Source of the DNA: Brevibacillus panacihumi W25
Lineage (GTDB): Bacteria; Bacillota; Bacilli; Brevibacillales; Brevibacillaceae
Assembly: GCF_000503775.1 (NCBI RefSeq)
Contig: NZ_KI629785.1
Span: 62,001-126,000, forward strand
DNA length: 64,000 bases
Direction of reading: 5' to 3'
Both the position numbers and the translations under genes were made by a program. Below, piece after piece: positions 60,653-64,000 of this stretch. How positions within the stretch are numbered: the first letter of the stretch is position 1; every line of letters starts with the position of its first letter. Under the pieces are notes generated by a model. The model saw nothing but the letters and a program-made list of their open reading frames with translations, made no database searches and had not been told where the DNA came from.

Positions 60653-62261
60653 GGCTGCCCCTCCATTCCTTCGGCAGTGATACCGTAAACAGTGCCCCGC
60701 CTCTTTCACTTCTACCTAACAAGATATACCCACCCATTTCTCCGACAATATCACGGACCTTGGCCAGTCCGAGGCCACGCTGCTCCCCTTCTTTTGTCGA
60801 GAATCCATATTCGAACACTTGATCGCGCAACGCCTCCGGTACACCCGAGCCAGAGTCCTCCACTTCAAACATGATTTCCTCTCCGGCATCCGACAGATAG
60901 CATTCTACGATCTTATGTTCCTTTCCAGAGGCATTGACCGCCTCCAGCGCGTTTTGCAGGAGGTTGCCCAGCAGGACAATGACATGTTGACGATTGATCG
61001 TATCGGGCAGTTCGGTTAAACGGCTGTCGTGGTTGATTATAAACTGAATTTTCAGTTCCCTTGCACGATTATGCATGCCGAGCAAGAGAGCTCCGATCAA
61101 CGGATCCGGAATTTGTTTGGCTAAAAAGAGGATTAGTTCCTGCTGGGATGAGGTTTCACTGGTAATCAGTTCGACGGCCTCCTGAATCGAACCCAGTTGC
61201 AGCAGTCCAGAAATGGTGTACAGCAAATTATGAAATTCATGGGTCTGTGCACGGAGAACATCAGCGTATCGCCGCGCTTGCGAAAGCTCAGACGCCAGCT
61301 GGTCGATTTCTGATTTCGAGCGAAAACTGCTGACGACTCCTACAATCTGATCACCCAGCTTGATCGGAAGTCGATTTACAATGATTTCCTTTCCCCCTAT
61401 CAAGGTTTCGCGATCCAATTGGTACTCGCCAGTGACGAGAATTTCCGGCATCCGGCTATCCGGCAGCACTTCATAAATCTGTTTTCCATGTACATGGTCA
61501 ACCGGCAGTCCCAAGATTCGCAGTGCGGCCTTGTTCATCATCGTAATGCGGTTGTTTTTGTCTATCGCGACGATCCCCTCGCGCACCGATTCGAGCACGG
61601 CATTGCGCTCCACGTATAAGGCAGCGATCTCCTCAGGCTCCAAGCCTAGAATCGCACGCTTGAGATAGCGGCTTAAGGCAATGGCTCCTAACACGCCGCA
61701 CAATACGGCAATCCCCATGATCAGGAACACTTTATCCTGATAATCATCAATGGCATTTTCAATGTCCTCGAGAAGAAAACCAACTGATACGATCCCGATC
61801 ACTTCTCCTTGCTCATCCTTGATCGGCACTTTTCCCCGCAAAGAAGGGCCCAAGCTGCCTACTGCTTTGGAAATGTAAGACTGCCCATACTGCAGCCCCA
61901 GCTCGTTGTCCCCTCCTACCATCTCTTTGCCGATTCGATCTGCCAGTGGATGGGCATAGCGAATTCCTTCCTTGTTCCCGACGACCACGAATTCGGCATC
62001 CGTTTGAGAGCGGACATTTTCCGCGATAGGCTGGATGAGTGCAGACGGATTGTCGGTAAAAAAAGCGGCGCGTAGCTCTGGATCATTGGCTGCTATTTTG
62101 GCTACGCTTAAGGCTCTTTTTCCGATTTGCTCCTCGATGGAGGAGGCAATAATGGAAGAGAAAATCAGACCGATTGCGCTAATAATGACAATAATGACCG
62201 AAGTAATCAATAAAATCATTCGTGTCTGAAAGGAGAGGCGCACTCTCTTTAAGCTTGTCAT
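60639..62261 (-). CDS. CitA/DcuS-type sensor histidine kinase
   Basis: A 540-residue membrane kinase. One span (about 12-40), an extracellular PAS-like sensor (about 40-175) with the family pattern of a carboxylate-binding CitA domain (GIRYAHPLADRIGKEMVGGD), a second span, a cytosolic PAS domain (about 220-320), the H-box RAQTHEFHNLLYTISG and a GHKL ATPase with LGNLLQNALEA. It should sense an external di- or tricarboxylate. ATG 62261 has GAGGTG eight bases upstream. It overlaps its regulator by 14 bases. Confidence 0.94.
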   Translation of the reverse strand: MTSLKRVRLSFQTRMILLITSVIIVIISAIGLIFSSIIASSIEEQIGKRALSVAKIAANDPELRAAFFTDNPSALIQPIAENVRSQTDAEFVVVGNKEGIRYAHPLADRIGKEMVGGDNELGLQYGQSYISKAVGSLGPSLRGKVPIKDEQGEVIGIVSVGFLLEDIENAIDDYQDKVFLIMGIAVLCGVLGAIALSRYLKRAILGLEPEEIAALYVERNAVLESVREGIVAIDKNNRITMMNKAALRILGLPVDHVHGKQIYEVLPDSRMPEILVTGEYQLDRETLIGGKEIIVNRLPIKLGDQIVGVVSSFRSKSEIDQLASELSQARRYADVLRAQTHEFHNLLYTISGLLQLGSIQEAVELITSETSSQQELILFLAKQIPDPLIGALLLGMHNRARELKIQFIINHDSRLTELPDTINRQHVIVLLGNLLQNALEAVNASGKEHKIVECYLSDAGEEIMFEVEDSGSGVPEALRDQVFEYGFSTKEGEQRGLGLAKVRDIVGEMGGYILLGRSERGGALFTVSLPKEWRGSHAEG

Positions 62262-62386
62262 ATCCATCTCACCTCTGGTTCATTTTACCACCTGAACCAA
62301 TTGGGAGGACAGCTTCAATCATCTTCTGCAAGGCCTCATCCAAAATGGTGGTATGAGTCGTCCCCTCCCCCAATATACTTAACCAA

Positions 62387-62427
62387 CTTATACTCGAGAC
62401 AAACTGAGATGGCTGTCCGAGTATAAG
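62387..62427. promoter_or_regulatory. Inverted repeat before the NCS1 permease
   Basis: CTTATACTCG (62387-62396) and CGAGTATAAG (62418-62427) are fully complementary across 21 bases, ending 26 bases before the GTG start. Could be an operator or a leader hairpin. Confidence 0.4.
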
Positions 62428-62453
62428 AATTGAACTAGTAAGGAGGGATATTC

Positions 62454-63944
62454 GTGAAAACACAGGTAGACTCAAATGGTATCGTTACCTTGACCAGAGA
62501 AGGCGAAGCGCTGGTGAAAGACAGTCCGCTTTACAACGAGGGGCTTCGTCCGACAACGATGGAAGAACATAACTGGACTTCCTACAACTTCGCCAGTTTG
62601 TGGATTGGCATGTCCATTTGCTTGCCGACTTATGCCATGGCGGGCGGCTTGATTTCACTGGGCATGAATTGGTGGCAGGCTATTATTACCATTATCCTTG
62701 GAAACTGTATCGTCCTTATCCCCATTCTCCTCAACTCCCATGCCGGTACCAAGTTCGGCATCCCGTATCCGGTGTTTGCACGCCTTTGGTTTGGTTCCAA
62801 GGGTGCCCACATCCCGGCGGTAGCTCGCGGTTTGATCGGGGCCGGCTGGTTCGGGATCAACTGTTGGTTCGGCGGCGCTGCCATTGATACGTTGCTAATG
62901 TCCATGACCGATTGGGGAAATGTGCCGGGACACCTGTGGATCTCCTTTTTGGGATTTTGGGCGATTAATGTGTGGGTAGCCTACCGCGGTCCCGAAGCAA
63001 TTCGAAAAATGGAGGCCTGGGCGGCACCCGTCCTGATCATCATGAGCTTGGCTCTGCTCATTTGGGCTCTGACCAGTGCAGGCGGGTGGGGCCCGATGCT
63101 GTCTGCTCCTTCCAAGTTTGCTACTACTGGCGAATTCTTAAAGGTGTTCTTCCCTGCCCTTACAGGTGCGATTGCTTTCTGGGCAACCATGGCCTTGAAC
63201 ATTCCTGATTTCTGCCGTTACGCGAAGAGTCAAAAGGCCCAGGTTGTCGGTCAGTCCAGTGCTTTGCCAACTACGATGGGCTTTTTCTCCTTCATCGGGG
63301 TAGCTGTTACCTCTGCTACAGTCGTAATCTACGGCGAAGCCCTCTGGGACCCTGCGGCTGTACTGGCGAAATTCTCTCCCCTGGCTATCTTTTTCGGCAC
63401 AATCGGAATCGTTCTGGCAACCTTGACGACCAATGTGGCAGCCAATATTGTCGCACCAGCCCGTGCCGTCGAAAATCTGGCCCCGCGACGCCTCTCGTAC
63501 CAGAATGGGGCGCTCATTGCCGGTTTCGTCGGTTTGCTGATGCAGCCTTGGTATATTTTGGAAAATTTCGGAAATTATATTTTCCTCTGGCTCGGGACTT
63601 ACGGTGCCTTGCTTGGTCCGATTGACGGCATTGCCATTGCGGATTACTGGCTCGTGCGGAAAAGACGCATTCATTTGACAGAGCTGTACAAAACCAACGG
63701 CATCTACTCGTACAAAAGCGGCTACAATACCCACGCTCTCTGGGCGATGCTGATCGGGATTGCGATTCCTTTTATCTGCAAATACATCCCTGGATTGACG
63801 ATCGTATGGGACAATGCCTGGACCATCGGCTTGCTCATATCCCTAGCCGTCTACACCTGGGTTATGAAAGGAAATGCATCGATTATCTCCGCCAAGCAGT
63901 ATGAGCAGGTGACGAGTCAAGCAGCAGCAGGAAAAGCTTCCTGA
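62454..63944 (+). CDS. NCS1-family nucleobase/allantoin-type permease
   Basis: A 496-residue, twelve-span transporter of the nucleobase-cation-symport-1 family. SPLYNEGLRPTTMEEHNWTSYNF is a family start, and GIPYPVFARLWFGSKGAHIP the usual loop after span 2; NIPDFCRYAKSQK follows span 6. Substrates in this family include allantoin, cytosine, uracil and hydantoins; the choice cannot be made here. GTG start with AAGGAGG upstream. Confidence 0.93.
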   Translation: MKTQVDSNGIVTLTREGEALVKDSPLYNEGLRPTTMEEHNWTSYNFASLWIGMSICLPTYAMAGGLISLGMNWWQAIITIILGNCIVLIPILLNSHAGTKFGIPYPVFARLWFGSKGAHIPAVARGLIGAGWFGINCWFGGAAIDTLLMSMTDWGNVPGHLWISFLGFWAINVWVAYRGPEAIRKMEAWAAPVLIIMSLALLIWALTSAGGWGPMLSAPSKFATTGEFLKVFFPALTGAIAFWATMALNIPDFCRYAKSQKAQVVGQSSALPTTMGFFSFIGVAVTSATVVIYGEALWDPAAVLAKFSPLAIFFGTIGIVLATLTTNVAANIVAPARAVENLAPRRLSYQNGALIAGFVGLLMQPWYILENFGNYIFLWLGTYGALLGPIDGIAIADYWLVRKRRIHLTELYKTNGIYSYKSGYNTHALWAMLIGIAIPFICKYIPGLTIVWDNAWTIGLLISLAVYTWVMKGNASIISAKQYEQVTSQAAAGKAS

Positions 63945-63962
63945 GTGTGCATTCCATAGAAA

Positions 63963-64000
63963 AGACTGGTTCCCACCCACACGCATACGGGAACCAGTCT
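63963..64000 (+). terminator. Terminator of the NCS1 permease, cut by window end
   Basis: AGACTGGTTCCC pairs perfectly with GGGAACCAGTCT at the window edge; the T-run would lie outside. Confidence 0.65.

Overview
The window reads as chromosomal DNA of an aerobic, endospore-forming Firmicute of intermediate GC, most like Brevibacillus or a close Paenibacillaceae relative. This is an inference from spore genes (Tlp, a SleL/YaaH-type cortex enzyme, a small SspP-like protein, KapB), strong Gram-positive ribosome binding sites, frequent GTG and TTG starts, and Firmicute families (YheCD, DUF3231, YycC, DUF2512, CcdA/ResA). There is no prophage, insertion sequence or CRISPR array. It is a core-like chromosome segment with one small degraded patch beside tRNA genes.

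Layout. 1-15 kb: a VTT-domain membrane protein, a globin-coupled GGDEF-EAL enzyme, a cold shock gene with a long foldable leader, a rhodanese, a CAP-domain secreted protein behind a c-di-AMP riboswitch, an aminotransferase, two multi-pass acyltransferase-type membrane proteins, a panD/YheCD overlap and a giant tandem S13 D,D-peptidase whose second half has lost its catalytic residues. 15-22 kb: a TPP-riboswitch operon thiS-thiG-ylmB-tenA-thiZ-thiX-thiY, combining thiazole synthesis with salvage of degraded thiamine pyrimidine. 22-32 kb: KapB, AlaX, a spore-type LysM/GH18 enzyme, and a class Ib ribonucleotide reductase operon nrdI-nrdE-nrdF (probably plus a thioredoxin) behind a cobalamin riboswitch; then an ACT protein and mnmA.

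32-42 kb: many small genes of unknown or weakly known function, a DUF3231 gene broken by an in-frame TGA, an SRAP protein, an ASCH-domain remnant and an AT-rich minimal kinase-like gene next to three tRNA genes (Thr, Leu, Gly). 42-52 kb: ResA/CcdA thiol redox proteins, an RND efflux pair, a DesK/NarL-type two-component system and a PAS histidine kinase. 52-64 kb: a TenI-ThiE operon, a spore-type small ORF, a GNAT enzyme, a tripartite tricarboxylate transporter tctC-tctB-tctA with a cre-like site, its CitA/CitB-type two-component system, and an NCS1 permease.

Main themes are cofactor-sensing RNA (c-di-AMP, TPP, B12) and sporulation. I see no clearly new multi-gene system. The most unusual items are the half-dead tandem S13 peptidase, the candidate AUA start of YheCD in an AUAA overlap with panD, the mutually exclusive hairpins in the csp leader, the UGA-interrupted DUF3231 gene, and the minimal kinase-like gene.
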